A stretch of DNA of 64,000 nt from positions 15,537,467 to 15,601,466 of the forward strand of contig CAMGYJ010000010.1 in NCBI GenBank assembly GCA_946122785.1. Reading direction: 5' to 3'. Shown piece after piece: positions 32,088-43,376 of this stretch. A model generated the notes under the pieces. It saw nothing but the letters and a program-made list of their open reading frames with translations, was not told where the DNA came from and searched no databases. Source of the stretch: Linum tenue. Taxonomy: Eukaryota; Streptophyta; Magnoliopsida; Malpighiales; Linaceae. The stretch's first letter is position 1; every line of letters begins with the position of its first letter. The translations under genes were made by a program, and so were the position numbers.

Positions 32088-33445
32088 TGATTCGGGCTTA
32101 CTTGTACACTTTTTACCCCCATTTAGCTTAGTCGTTTGAGGCATTCGGACTCCGGTTGGTTTGGTTTTACGCTGGGTTTTGACTCATTTTAGTGTGTTTC
32201 AGGCTATGGCAGGTGGAACCAGTCCCGAAGTCGAAAGTTGGACAAAAAGACAAAAAATTGGGTCAAAGCATGGCGGCAGCAACAGATCACGGTGCAAGCA
32301 GTGAGTTCATGGTCAGGGAGACCGTGCACTGGAAGCGCAAACCGTGAACATTCAGGCGTCAAGAACCAATTTTAGTCTCACTAGATTAAAGGCATTTCAC
32401 GGTCGTAAGACTTGAACTGAAGCCAGAGACCATGAACTGATTTAGTGAAGCGACGCGTTTTGACTCGAGTTCACGGTCCACGCTTAATGTTCACGGATGT
32501 GGAACTAAGACCGTGAACTGAGCTCGATCTGGGTATAAAAAGGGCTTTGAGTTAAAGGAGAAGAGGGGGAGACCTTGAGTGAGAAAACCTTCTTCTTCTT
32601 TAACATTCTAGAGAGAGAAACGTATGAGCAAGAGGAGAGAAGAGGCTAGGGTTGCACTCCAAGGCAAGGATTTGGGAAAATCTTCCCCAAAGGAGGATCT
32701 CTACTGCACAAGGAAGAATTCAAGCATCTCCATGATGGGTTTTCTCCTTTCTCCTTTTGTTTTTCCCTCTCCTATCATGGAGTAGTGCCTTTTTCACTTA
32801 GAGTGTTTGCAAACCCTAACTTCTACCATGTGATTGATTGTATGGCATGATTTTTTATATGTGGTTGTGCTTTAATATGAGTTTAGAGGTATTTTCATGG
32901 AAGATTGTGTTGTGTGTTTGCCTATCAATCTAATTGCTATTCTAATTGCCTAGGTAGAGAGAAAACCCCCTTTGTTTAAAGAGGCATTTAATGTAGGGCA
33001 ACCCTCTTTATTCGTGTTAGAACCTAGGTTGATTGCGTTTGGCCGACCAAATTTCGATTCGAAAGTGAAGGTTTGGTAGTCCTTAGTCTAAAGACTGAGA
33101 GATTGTTGTTTTATCACTTACTACACTTCCCTTGCAGTTCACAATCACCTCCACCACATGTTTACATTCATTCCGACAAGTTATTGTAGATAGTTAGGGG
33201 GAGCTACACCCGGGGTGAATCCTTCCCATTTGGAGTTAAAATCGATTACTTTTACTTGCATTTTAATTGTAGATCGTAGTTTTCAACCAACAACCAATTG
33301 CTAGATAACGTTTCAAACAGTCGAAGTAGGGGTACATGGACCGACCCGGGTTGATATTTAAACATACTTTCCCTATATTGCACTCAATTGAGGTTTATAC
33401 TTGCGCTTTAATTGGGAGTTTTATTGTGGTTTGGGGTTTGAATCA
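32088..33445 (+). repeat. Ath4 5' LTR
   Basis: 1358 bp, TG...CA. ACGG half-sites (TTCACGGTC, GACCGTGAAC) cluster at 32284-32520, followed by a TATA box in GGGTATAAAAAGG at about 32532. The end is shared in style with Ath1 and the solo LTR. Confidence 0.88.
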
Positions 33446-33451
33446 AGTTTT

Positions 33452-33469
33452 TGGCGCCGTTGCCGGGGA
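33452..33469 (+). promoter_or_regulatory. Primer binding site (tRNA-Asp) of Ath4
   Basis: TGGCGCCGTTGCCGGGGA, identical to the Ath1 PBS, six bases after the LTR. Confidence 0.9.
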
Positions 33470-33597
33470 ACAAACAGTCCGATATTTTGAGAAGATTGTT
33501 TGGTGTTAATCTAGCTTTACTTTATGTTTTTGTGCGCGTGTGAATCTTGCTTGTGCTAGACGAGTTGTGGTTCTTTTGAGTGTGTGCGGGACAATGT

Positions 33598-36230
33598 ATG
33601 GCCCTGAGTAATCCGACACTTTTGGTGCAACTTGACGAGAATCTCAACCGCACTCTCCGACTCTTGGCTCGTGAGAGGGAACTGGCGGAAGCAAGACGAA
33701 GGATAGAGGAGAGGGGACAACCACAAGTTGATCCCGAAGTGGAAGTTGAAGTAGAGGACGGTTTTGAAACCGAGGAAGAAGAGAATGAAGCCGAGATAGC
33801 GGCTAATTAAAATTAGCAAGCGGGAGTTGAGCAAGAACCGAGGACCATGGGCTACTATATGGCCCCACGGGAGGCGGATATCCAACCTACCATTCTACAT
33901 CCACCCGTGGCCGCCAACAATTTCGAGATCAAGCCCGCCCTCGTCACCATGATAAAAAACAACGCATTGTTTTTATGGGCTTAATCATGAGTCTCCACGG
34001 GAGCATATTTAGAAGTTTCTCGAGCTTGCGGGAAGTTTGAAGATAAATGGTGTTCCCGAGGATGCTTTGAAGTTGATGCTATTCTCCTATTCTCTTGCGG
34101 GGAATGCGTCTCGGTGGCTCAACAATAGATTGGCTCTCTCAATTACCTCGTGGGATGATATGCTGAACAAGTTATGACTCAATATTGCCCACCATCAAGA
34201 TGGCGGACTTGCGAGACACTAAGGGATGCATGGGAAAGATACTTGGATTACTTCCTCCAGTGCCTACACCATGGATTTGAGGAGCAATTTCGGATCAAGA
34301 ATTTCTATGGTGGTCTCCACTAAGACGACAATATTCTCATTGACTCTCTATGTCAAGGGAAGTTGATGAATATGACTCCGCCTCAAGTGACCGAATTTCT
34401 TGAAGACATTGCAACAAAAGGATATGATTGGGGTTTGACGAGAAGTGGCAAGAGGAGCACCGAAAGAGGAGTACGCTAGGTGGGGACTAACCCTACACTA
34501 GAAGCCAAGATTGACCAAATGATAGAAGCAATCCTTGAAGAAAAGAAGCAAGGGAAGAAGCCACTCATGGCATGTGAATGGTGCTCGAGTACAAGCTACG
34601 AAGTTTCAGAGTGTTAGTTGATGAAAGAGCCAAACACTCTCAAGGAGCAAGTAAGTTTCATTACCAATGCGAGGAACAACAACCCCTACATCAACACATA
34701 TAACCCTGGGAGGCGGAACCATCCAAATTTCTCTTGGTCTTCTCCGACCAACCGAAGACCCCTCCGGTTTTCAAGGGCTGACTCAAAATTTCCAACCAAG
34801 ACCTCCCTTCATTCAGCAAAGGTCGTAGTTCCAAAGCTCTAACTTCCAACAACCCTATCAAGCTTAAGGAGGTCAAGGGTTCCAACAACCCGACAAGTTT
34901 TCAAAGCTTGAGGACTTAGTGATCACCTTCGTGAGCATGAGCACTCAGAAGTTTGAGAAGATTGAGCAATTTATGGATGTGGCAACAACAAAGTTCTCTT
35001 CGGTTAAGGCGGGATTGAGAAGCCACCAAGCAAGCCTTCAAAATTTGGAGACTCAAATCGGCAACCTTGCCGGGATCCTCACCGAAAGGCCAAGGGGAAC
35101 GCTTCCCTCTCAAACGATTGCCAACCCTAAAGACCAAAATGCCTGGTTCAATACGATTCTTTTGAGGAGAGGGAAGGTGACTCTTGAAGTTGTTGCAAGA
35201 GATGGAACTGAAGAAGAGAAGACTCCTCCAAAGGACAACGAGCAAGAAGACGTGGGACGAGAGGAAGAAGAGCCTAAGAAGGCATTGCCGACATCATCAC
35301 AAGTGGGTGAATACATGCCTCCTCTTCCTTTCCCCACGAGGATGTACAAAGATCGATTGGAGGCAGAATGTCTTTGATTCATGGAGATGTTCAAGAAGCT
35401 CAGAATCACCATTCCGTTCTTGGAATCAAGTGGCACACATGCCAATGTATGCCAAATACCTCAAGGAGCTTCTCACCAAGAAGCCAAAGTATGAAGACCT
35501 CGCCAATGTCACCTTGGGCGAGTAGTGCTCCGCCTTCATTCTCAACAAGTTGCCCAAGAAGCAACAAGATCCAGGTAGTTTCACTGTACCTGTATGCATC
35601 AGAACACATCATATAGAAAACTCCTTGGCGGATTTTGAGCAAGCATTAATGTGATGCCTTTCAAGCTTTTTATGAAAATGAATCTAGGTGAGCTAAAGAC
35701 TAGTAGGCTTAGGGAGGACATCTTAGTGAGAGTTGGCAAGTTCTACTATCCGACAGATTTTATTATCCTTGATATTAGTGAAGATGCGGATATGCCCCTG
35801 ATTCTATGACGCCCCTTCCTTGCCACCGCCAAGGCTTTAATTGATGTTAATGAGGGAACCTTGATTTTGAGAGATGGAGAAGAGCAACTTACTCTCTCAA
35901 TTGATCCTAAGGCTAAAAATGATTATATGAAGGAAATGGATTAGAATGGTATGATTGGAAATGGAGGCAAGCCTCTCAAGGCGAACCCCACTATTACCTG
36001 CGTTCCTTGTGATGATGAGGTGCAGGAAACCAAGGCGGGTACTAAGCCCGAAGGAAAGAAGAAGAAAGCGTGGAGGGAAAAGCTTAACTGAGCTTACTCC
36101 CGACCGAAAGATAAGGGTAAGGCAAAGATGCCAAGCCAAGAAGGCCAACCTATGGAGCTTAATTTGGGAGGTGACAAGCCTCGCCTCGGGACTGTGATGA
36201 ATCCACTCTCGGTGGCTTCGTGCTCTCAAG
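33598..36230 (+). pseudogene. gag: Decayed gag-protease of Ath4
   Basis: The N-terminal frame reads LDENLNRTLRLLARERELAE, then an acidic stretch and a stop at about 33808. After that the Ath2-like Gag core can be followed in pieces (NNFEIKPALVTMI at about 33920, YNPGRRNHPNFSW at about 34700). A knuckle-like CEWCSSTSYEVSEC is at about 34575-34616. The protease region at 35570-35910 keeps ASINVMPFKLFMKM and RPFLATAKALIDV, but the active-site DLGAS is damaged (DF, then an in-frame stop). Multiple stops and frameshifts make it non-functional. After the protease there are about 300 bases and then the hairpin motif; RT and integrase are absent. Confidence 0.8.
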
Positions 36231-36276
36231 CATCATAGATCCACAACGTCAAGCTAGTGATGTTAACTTAGCGCTT

Positions 36277-36294
36277 GTTGGGAGGCAACCCAAC
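36277..36294 (+). other. Stem-loop after the gag region (Ath4 copy)
   Basis: GTTGGG-AGGCAA-CCCAAC, a perfect 6-bp stem, is preceded by TTAGCGCTT. Compared with Ath2 it shows a compensated pair change (T-A versus G-C). Confidence 0.75.
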
Positions 36295-36801
36295 GACGGT
36301 TTGTTTTCTTTTCCTTATTTTCTCTCGCCCTCTCCTCACTTCTCCCTCGATCCTACTTGGGTCTCCAGGGTTTTTCAACCTCTTCATTGTCAATTTTTGG
36401 AGAATCGGATTAGGGTGTGAAGTGAGGTGATTTTGTGAATTGATGATTGAATGTAGAAATTGGGTGAGGGGTTAGTCGATTAATGATGAATGAATGTTGC
36501 ATGAGGATTGAATGAGCTTAATTGAGCCTTGGCGGGCATGATTTACGTACAATTTGTGGTTAAGTGTGAAATTTGTCCACCAAGTGCAAAAATGTGAATG
36601 AATGTGGATCCTTAATTTTTGTTTGATGGATGGTGGTCGTCGAGACATGGTTTGGGTTTGATATTTTGTGTTGATAATCCGTGAACGACCTAGAACCATG
36701 CCTTGATGAGATTTCTATGCACTTGAGCTTAATTATCTAAAGTCCATTCTTGTGAAAAGTCTTCAAAGGCATAGGACCTCAGTGGAATCCTAAGTGTGTG
36801 T

Positions 36802-36824
36802 GGGGGGGGGGGGGGGGGGGGGGG
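36802..36824 (+). repeat. Homopolymer of 23 G at a PPT-like site
   Basis: It follows CTAAGTGTGTGT upstream of the env-position ORF. The homologous site in Ath2 (5221-5230) has AGTGTGGGGG. Confidence 0.85.
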
Positions 36825-37473
36825 AGGGATTCCTTTTCCTCCCTATGAGTTTAGATTGATGGATGTTTCCACGTATGGTGCATGTTTTGAATGCTTTGTA
36901 GGATGGTCGATACGGATCACGAGAACATCCACTACTTGGTGAACCACGAGCGGTTTGGGGACAAGTTTGAGCTATAGCGAGGCTGGGACTCATTGGGTGC
37001 TCAACCAGAACATGTTCAACATGTTCAGGTGTCGGGAAGCAATGTCAGGGGTCCTTAGTCACCCCCAGTGGCGCCATCTTCTGGCGGTGGACGAGCTCAT
37101 CTACCGCGAGCTCTGCGTGGATTTCTACTCCACTTTCTCCCACGTCATTCCGGGGAGTAAGCGGAGTCGACCCTATGTGGAGTTCATGTTGGGAGGTCAG
37201 CCATGGGTGCTGACCTACGACGACTTTGCTTAGGCCATAGGGCTCAACCCCACTCATATGACGATGATAGAGAGGTAGTACACTGCTGAGTTCCACTACC
37301 AGACCGCTTTTCAGGCCATCTGCCGCCCCTAGCACCAGAATGACGAGTTCGAGGGTAGCCACACCAATGTGGAGAAGTCCGAACTCCGTGGAGGATCCTG
37401 CACACCCTGCTCACCAAATCCATCATTCCTAGTCTAATAGCGGGGCACTTAATCACCAACAGGGGTTGATAGC

Positions 37474-38880
37474 TGATAACACTGAATTTGCACATGTTTT
37501 TACCCCTCATTTCTTGATAGTTTAGCTTGGTGTTTATCATAGTTTGGCCTAGTTTATGCTAGGTTGTGTTCCTTTGTCACATTTCAGGTCCTAGCACGTA
37601 AAGTGAAGCATAGGCGCAAGTTTCAAGTCAATCGGAGACCAATTGGTGACCCGGGGGAAGAAACTCGGGCATGACCCAAAGAATAATGGATTTGTAACTC
37701 ACTTAATGGACAGATAATCATGTAATCTATTCATGGAAAGAAAGAGGACGAGTCTACGAGCGTCTGTAATCAAATAACGACTGATTCAGATTTCGGATGA
37801 AGGAGAAATGACCGAAATACAACAGCCTCTCCAGAGTTACGGGCTGGCCTTCAAAGTTACTGCTCAGACTATAACTTTGGCATTTTGGTCGTAACTCGGG
37901 GACACGGGAGGCATAATACATTCCAGAAGTTACGGCCTAAACCCCAAAGGTTACAGCAGTAACTTGGCTTCTGTGAGCTGTATAAATGCATTTTTGCGGA
38001 TTCTGAAGGAGAGAGCTGGGTTTTGGATCACAAACACCCAAGGGACGAACCCTAGAGAGAGAGAGCACCTTAAGAACATTCTTGGAGCTATTTTGGAGGA
38101 ATTCTTCACCATTAGAGCTCGGGAAACAAGCTTGGAGATGGATATTGAAGATCTAGATCCGATTTTTGCATTCTCTCTCTTCTCTATGGAGTAACTTCCC
38201 TTCACTTAGGTTTTGAGGAACCCTAGATTTGTATGCTAGGAAGAGATTTATGAACTTAAATTCATGATTGATTGACGTTTTATATTCAGTTGAGGCATTG
38301 ATTCAGAATTACTCGAGTATTGATCAAACTTTTGTGATTCCTGCTTTAACCTAGAACGATAGTCTCTGCATAAGTTAATAGAGCAACCTCAATCGGAAGT
38401 AGTGGATCGATTGCTTTAGTCGAGAAATCAATTCACTGATCTGGATTGGAATCAAGGCCAGTAGAGGAAGTTTTGTGTGTTTTACCTTAGCTTACGCCGG
38501 TGGAGGTTAATCGTCCGTCGGGTATTCGAACCGAGAGGGTCTGGATAACTTTAGTCGAGAGTCCAGACCAGTTAAGAACTTTCCGAGGTATATCTGTCAA
38601 CTGAATTGGATTGGGTGAATTACAACTTGGCCTAATGCAGACTAGGGGGAATCATACCTAAGTGAGTTCCCAACCTGTAATTAGTAGTTTTACCTAGTTT
38701 AGCTAATAGATTAGTTTAGTTAATCAAACCTCAATCTGGTTTGCTAGATAATGAACTGAAGCTGAGTAATAATAACTCTAGAGACCCGTGGATTCGATAT
38801 TTATTACTTGTGCCACTATACTGCAGTCTCGTTCATTGATTACACTTGGCCATTGTTAGGAGTTGTGTTTTAGCGAGTCA
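37474..38880 (+). repeat. Ath5 5' LTR
   Basis: TG...CA, with AGTTACGG and CCGTAACT half-sites at 37855-37960 just before a TATA box in GTATAAATGC (about 37980). Confidence 0.88.
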
Positions 38881-38886
38881 TGTTTT

Positions 38887-38904
38887 TGGAGCCGTTGTCG
38901 GGGA
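38887..38904 (+). promoter_or_regulatory. Mutated tRNA-Asp primer binding site of Ath5
   Basis: TGGAGCCGTTGTCGGGGA differs from the tRNA-Asp complement at two positions (C to A, C to T). It lies six bases after the LTR. Confidence 0.8.
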
Positions 38905-39024
38905 CCTTCTAGATTGTTAGGAAAGGCCTAGGTTTGTTAATTTAGCATTTTTTTCTTTTTTTTTTCTTTTCCACCTTTGCTTTTCACTTGGGTGTTTTTG
39001 TTTCTGATTGTGCAGATTTGAATC

Positions 39025-40163
39025 ATGAATCCATATGGCTTCTACGACCAGTGGGGGTATCAACCATCACCCGGTTGGTATTACCCTGAGACTTCATGGG
39101 ATAACCAGTACGGAGAAGGCTAAGGATTTGGGTTCGAGGAAGAACAACCCCCCTACTACGAAGAACAATTAGACGCCTGGTCATTTCAAGAACAAACTCC
39201 TTATCAAGAAGAATTCCTCCCACAGTCAGATCCAAACTATCACTTGAGGCTTCTCGTGGAGCAGTTTGCTCGAGACACTGAGAGATCATGCTCCAAGATG
39301 GATCTTTATACCCATTCCATTGCCCAAACTGAGTTCTCCTACCATGAAATAGAGGATACCCTCTTGAGCATAAAGAATAGCCTTAAGGATCTTGAGAAAT
39401 TTTATGCATTGTCTGCTCAAGATCACCCTTCTGCTAGCATACTAGAAGAGGAGGAGGAAGACAAAGGCTACAAGGATATTGTGGAGCAGAAAGAAGTTGT
39501 CACGAAGAGCTCTCATGATGATCATGATTAGGAATGTCCTATTGTAGCCGACCACACCTTCCCACATCCCACACCGAGCATTGAAGAGGTGGGCATGAGT
39601 GAGGAGATGCGAGATGGTCACATGAAAAAAATTGCTTTGCGACTTGCTCTCCAATCCATGCTAGAAGAAGAAGAGCGAGAAAGGATGAGAAAATAAGTTG
39701 TGGAGGATGAAAGAAGTGAATTAAAGGAAGTTCTTGATCTTTTCCTAGGGTAGGAATCAAATTCTGAGGAAGGAAGGGGGGTTGAAGAAGCATTGGCGTC
39801 CAGGCTGAGGAAAAAGTTGGGGTGGAAGAGGCTTGCACCGGCCATGCGTTACATGTAATATCTCCACCAAACTTCGAGGAGCTGCTTGGCAAGGACCCGT
39901 TTGCAGTGTCTCTTTGCCAGACCAAGGCCACATCGACATCGGCCCTTCTTGGTGGACGCAATGGTGGTCAATCAATTGTGTCTTATCTGGTTTGGGGCAA
40001 TGAGATGAGAGAAGAGAAGAAGAGGTCTAGAGGGTGGAGACTTCATCTGGCTCAAGTGCACGAGTCTTTATCACCTATCATACCACCTGCTTGTGACTTA
40101 AGATTCCACCTCATCGACAAGAACCTCAACTTCAAGGAGGTTCTGGGGTGGACCGAAGCTTAG
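39025..40163 (+). pseudogene. Acidic ORF of Ath5 (homologue of the Ath1 ORF)
   Basis: The ATG at 39025 begins MNPYGFYDQWGYQPSPGWYY. The frame is interrupted by four stops (first after YGEG, next after DDHD at about 39530) and one shift near 39800, then ends with LLGKDPFAVSLCQTKA, ...SYLVWGNE and NLNFKEVLGWTEA at TAG 40161-40163. The undamaged protein would be about 380 residues, Glu-rich in the middle, with a Trp/Tyr/Pro-rich N-terminus. No cysteine knuckle, aspartic protease, signal peptide or membrane segment is seen. It occupies the gag position, so a particle or RNA-binding role is possible, but this is only inference from position. Confidence 0.7.
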
Positions 40164-40200
40164 GAGCAACTGTCCAGCTCACGATGTGAAAGAAGCGCTT

Positions 40201-40218
40201 GTTGTGATGCAACCCAAC
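40201..40218 (+). other. Stem-loop after the acidic ORF (Ath5 copy)
   Basis: GTTGTG-ATGCAA-CCCAAC, one mismatch in the stem, preceded by AAAGAAGCGCTT; it starts 38 bases after the ORF stop. Confidence 0.65.
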
Positions 40219-41358
40219 TAGTCAGTTTGAATTTCTTTCCCTATTTCTCTTCGGTTGAGTTAGTTTTGTTCTTTGATTTTAGAGTCAATAACTCAACCTC
40301 TGTGAGATTTTGTGTGGTGTTTGTGTTCCGACTGCTCTCTCTACTCACCTGGAATGCAACGCTTCCACTGTCCACCATTATTCACATTTGATCTGGTAAC
40401 TTTGTTCTACCCTCCTTATCTTTCCTCTATTGAGGACAATGTCGTGCTTAAGTGTGTGGGATGTTAGATTATGTATGCGTGTGAATGTTTGGTTGTATGT
40501 GTGTGCTTGGAGCCTAGTCCACTATCCAATTTTTTAATTTGAGGGATCCAAGTACATGTTCCTTGCAATTGCCTGATCAGTATGCTTTGAATTGACGGTC
40601 TTTATAGTAATATGCAACCTAGGGAGGTAATGTAGCACTATGGAGGATGTTGATGCAGTTAAGAAATCTCCTATCTTCTTCATATTGTGTTGGTTGATTG
40701 TGTGAATTAGTGATCTTAGGACACTTGAATCGTGTGGTATCGCTGACTCTCTACCAATCATGGACTCATGTATCATGTTTTGAAAAAGGTGCTATAAATT
40801 GTGTTTTTAAAATAATGTCTCCCGTGTGGAAATCGGTGAAAGTGTGTAACGGGAGATAGGAATCTGTTCCCAATTTCCACCTACTACCTCCAGCCCCCTT
40901 ACATATCTTTCCCTCACACGTGGCTCGAGACATCTGCTCCCGACATGGCCGGTAAGAGCCGGGTTCCCTCAAAACCTTTACTAGGTGGGAACAGCATTTT
41001 TGGTAATTTACAGGTTGGAAACCTTGCAAGAAAAAGGAAAAAATAAAACAAGAAAATGAAAGAAAAACAAAGAAAAGGGGGTTCCAACCATCTCCAAAGA
41101 GAAAAAAAAAAGAGCACCTAAAAAGTTGAGTCCATGATTTTATGTTTTTGAGAGCCGCTTTGTCCACGAATCATTTGTCCTCCGATCACTACTTGGCATG
41201 ATCCCGAATCGGGACTAGAGTTCTCCCTGAAGAAGTTAGGAGGTGTTTTGTGTGTTGGTTGACCTCGTAAGCTGCTAATTGATCTAGGAAGTCCGCTACC
41301 AACGATCGGGGTTGCATGTTTCTATAAAGGTCTGGAGAGTTGCATTGGTTTGAGTCAG
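40219..41358 (+). other. 3' noncoding region of Ath5
   Basis: Shorter than in Ath2 or Ath4. It keeps GTGCTTAAGTGTGTGGG at about 40445 and a purine-rich tract at 41030-41115. No gene seen. Confidence 0.65.
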
Positions 41359-41399
41359 GTTTGCTTGGGGACAAGCAAACTGTTAAGTGTGTGGGAATT
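41359..41399 (+). promoter_or_regulatory. GGGA-capped hairpin and PPT of Ath5
   Basis: GTTTGCTTG, loop GGGA, CAAGCAAAC at 41359-41380, then TTAAGTGTGTGGGAAT before the LTR. Confidence 0.8.
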
Positions 41400-42803
41400 T
41401 GATAACACTGAATTTGCACATGTTTTTAACCCTCATTTCTTGATTGTTTAACTTGGTGTTTATCATTATTTGGCATGTTTTATGCTAGGTTGTGTTCCTT
41501 AGTCACATTGTAGGTCCTAGCACGTAAAGTGAAGCATAGACGCAAGTTTCAAGTCAATCGGAGATCAATTGGCGACTCGGGGGAAGAAACTCGGGCATGA
41601 CCCAAAGAATAATGGATTTATACCTCATTAATGGTAAAAGAATCATGTAATCTATGCATGGAAAGAAAGAGGACGAGTCTACTAGCGTCTGGGATCAAAC
41701 GACGACTGATTCGAAGTTCGAATGAGGGAGAAATGACCGAAAGACAGCACCCTCTCCAGAGTTACGGGGTGGCCTTCAAAGTTACGGCCTAGACCGTAAC
41801 TTTGGCATTTTGGCCGTAACTCGGGGACACGGGAGGCAGAATACATTCCAGAAGTTACGGCTTGAACCCCAAAGGTTACAGCCGTAACTTTGGGCCGTAA
41901 CTTGGCTTCTGTGAGCTGTATAAATGCATTTTTGCGGATTCTAAAGGGAGAGAGCTGGGTTTTCGATCCCAAACACCCAAGGGACAAACCCTAGAGAGAG
42001 AGCACCTGAAGAACATTCTTGGAGCTATTTTGGATGATTTTTTCATCATTGGAGTTCGGGAAACAAGCTTGGAGATGGAGATTGAAGATCTAGATCATAT
42101 TTCTGCATTCTCTCTCTTCTCTATGGAGTAACTTCCCTTCACTTAAATTTTGATGGACCCTAGATTTGTATGCTAGGAAGAGTTGTATGAACTTAAATTC
42201 ATGATTGATTGACGTTTTATATTCAATTGAGGCATTAATTCGAAATTACTCGAGTCCTGATCAAACTTTTGTGATTCCTGCTTTAACTTAGAACGATAGT
42301 CTCTGCATAGGTTAATAGAGCAACCTCAATTGGAAGTAGTGGATCGATCGCTTTAGTCAAGAAATCAATTCACTACTCTGTACTAGAATCAAAGCCAGTA
42401 GAGGAAGTTTTGTGTGTTTACCTTGGTTAGCTTACACCGGTGGAGGTTAGTCACCCGCTGAGTATTCAAACCGAGAGGGTCTGGATAACTTTAGTCGAGA
42501 GTCCAGACCAGTTAATAACTTTTTGCGGTATATCTGTCAATTGAATTGGATTGTGTGAATTACAACTTGGCATAACTGCAGACTAGGGGGAATCATACCT
42601 AAGTGAGTTCCCAACCTGTAATTAGTAGTTTTACCTAGTTTAGTTAATCAAACCTCAATCTGGTTGCTAGATAATGAACTAAATCTGAGTAATAGTAACT
42701 CTAGAGACCCGTGGATTCGATATTTATTACTTGTGCCACTATACTGCAATCCCTTTCATTGGTTACACTTGGTCATTGGTAGGAGTTGTGTTTTAGCGAG
42801 TCA
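41400..42803 (+). repeat. Ath5 3' LTR
   Basis: Partner of 37474-38880. In the half-site cluster it has TACAGCCGTAACTTTGGGCC where the 5' copy has a shorter TACAGCAGTAACTTGG, so the number of CCGTAACTT sites differs between copies. Confidence 0.88.
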
Positions 42804-43376
42804 ATAGGCCTCCACACCATGAACCGCCCTAGAGAGCCACTCCATCTGGGAGCCGTGGTTGTTACCACCTTTGCCAGGTGCTAGGGTCGGGACCGAGTAG
42901 ACTCGATGCACTTGGGGTGGATGTGACGGGATGTTCCATATTGGTCGGACTGAGCCATTTCCATTGGAGACGCTCTACAATATGAAGATGGTGCTTCAAG
43001 GAGAGCGAGGGATCGAGTACCTTGACGGACTTCGACCTTCGACGACCCTAAGGCTGATAGTCAACCTTGCTCTAGTGAAGCATGATTCAGAGTCCCTCAT
43101 CCTTTTCCAGAGCAGCCACCTGCTCGAGCTTCAGGGCGCCGCCGGCGTCCCTCACTACCACGATCCGAACCGGCACCACCATCAGCAACATTATCATCTG
43201 GAGCTGGTCCTTCCTCCTCCTGGGACCACCTCGTGGAGCAAATGGATTGCCTCGAGACTCATGTAGTTGGAGTCACCACTCGGCTCGACCGAACCACCGA
43301 CTTGCTGGAGAGGATGGCTCGATGACAGGGTATCCTTCCATACGATGAGCAGGGACCTTCGCCCCTTGAAAGGTAG

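Larger units (their letters stand above)
37474..42803 (+). mobile_element. Ath5: Athila-like non-autonomous element with acidic ORF
   Basis: LTRs of 1407 and 1404 bp (37474-38880, 41400-42803), both TGATAACACTG...GAGTCA. Flanks ATAGC (37469-37473) and ATAGG (42804-42808) match at 4 of 5 bases. The internal region of only 2519 bp has a mutated PBS, one broken acidic ORF, the hairpin motif, a short 3' region and the hairpin-PPT. No gag, protease, RT or integrase. By eye the LTRs differ by several percent, so it is older than Ath2. Confidence 0.88.
36903..43376 (+). pseudogene. Env-position ORF of Ath4, split by Ath5
   Basis: The ATG at 36903 follows an acceptor-like TTTGTAG. The segment to 37473 contains DFYSTFSHVIPG and VEFMLGGQPWVLTYDDFA (about 37120-37230), matching EFYTTF... 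and VQFRLGGVPRSLSYHELA of Ath2, but with several stops. Ath5 occupies 37474-42803. The coding text resumes at 42804 (TLYNMKMVLQGERGIEYLDG near 42970, parallel to IGKMLLLRERNGVQWVEGF in Ath2) and fades by about 43376. Non-functional. Confidence 0.7.

Noticed and set aside
42931..43266. Separate gene after Ath5
   Set aside because: It is the continuation of the Ath4 env-position pseudogene beyond the Ath5 insertion.
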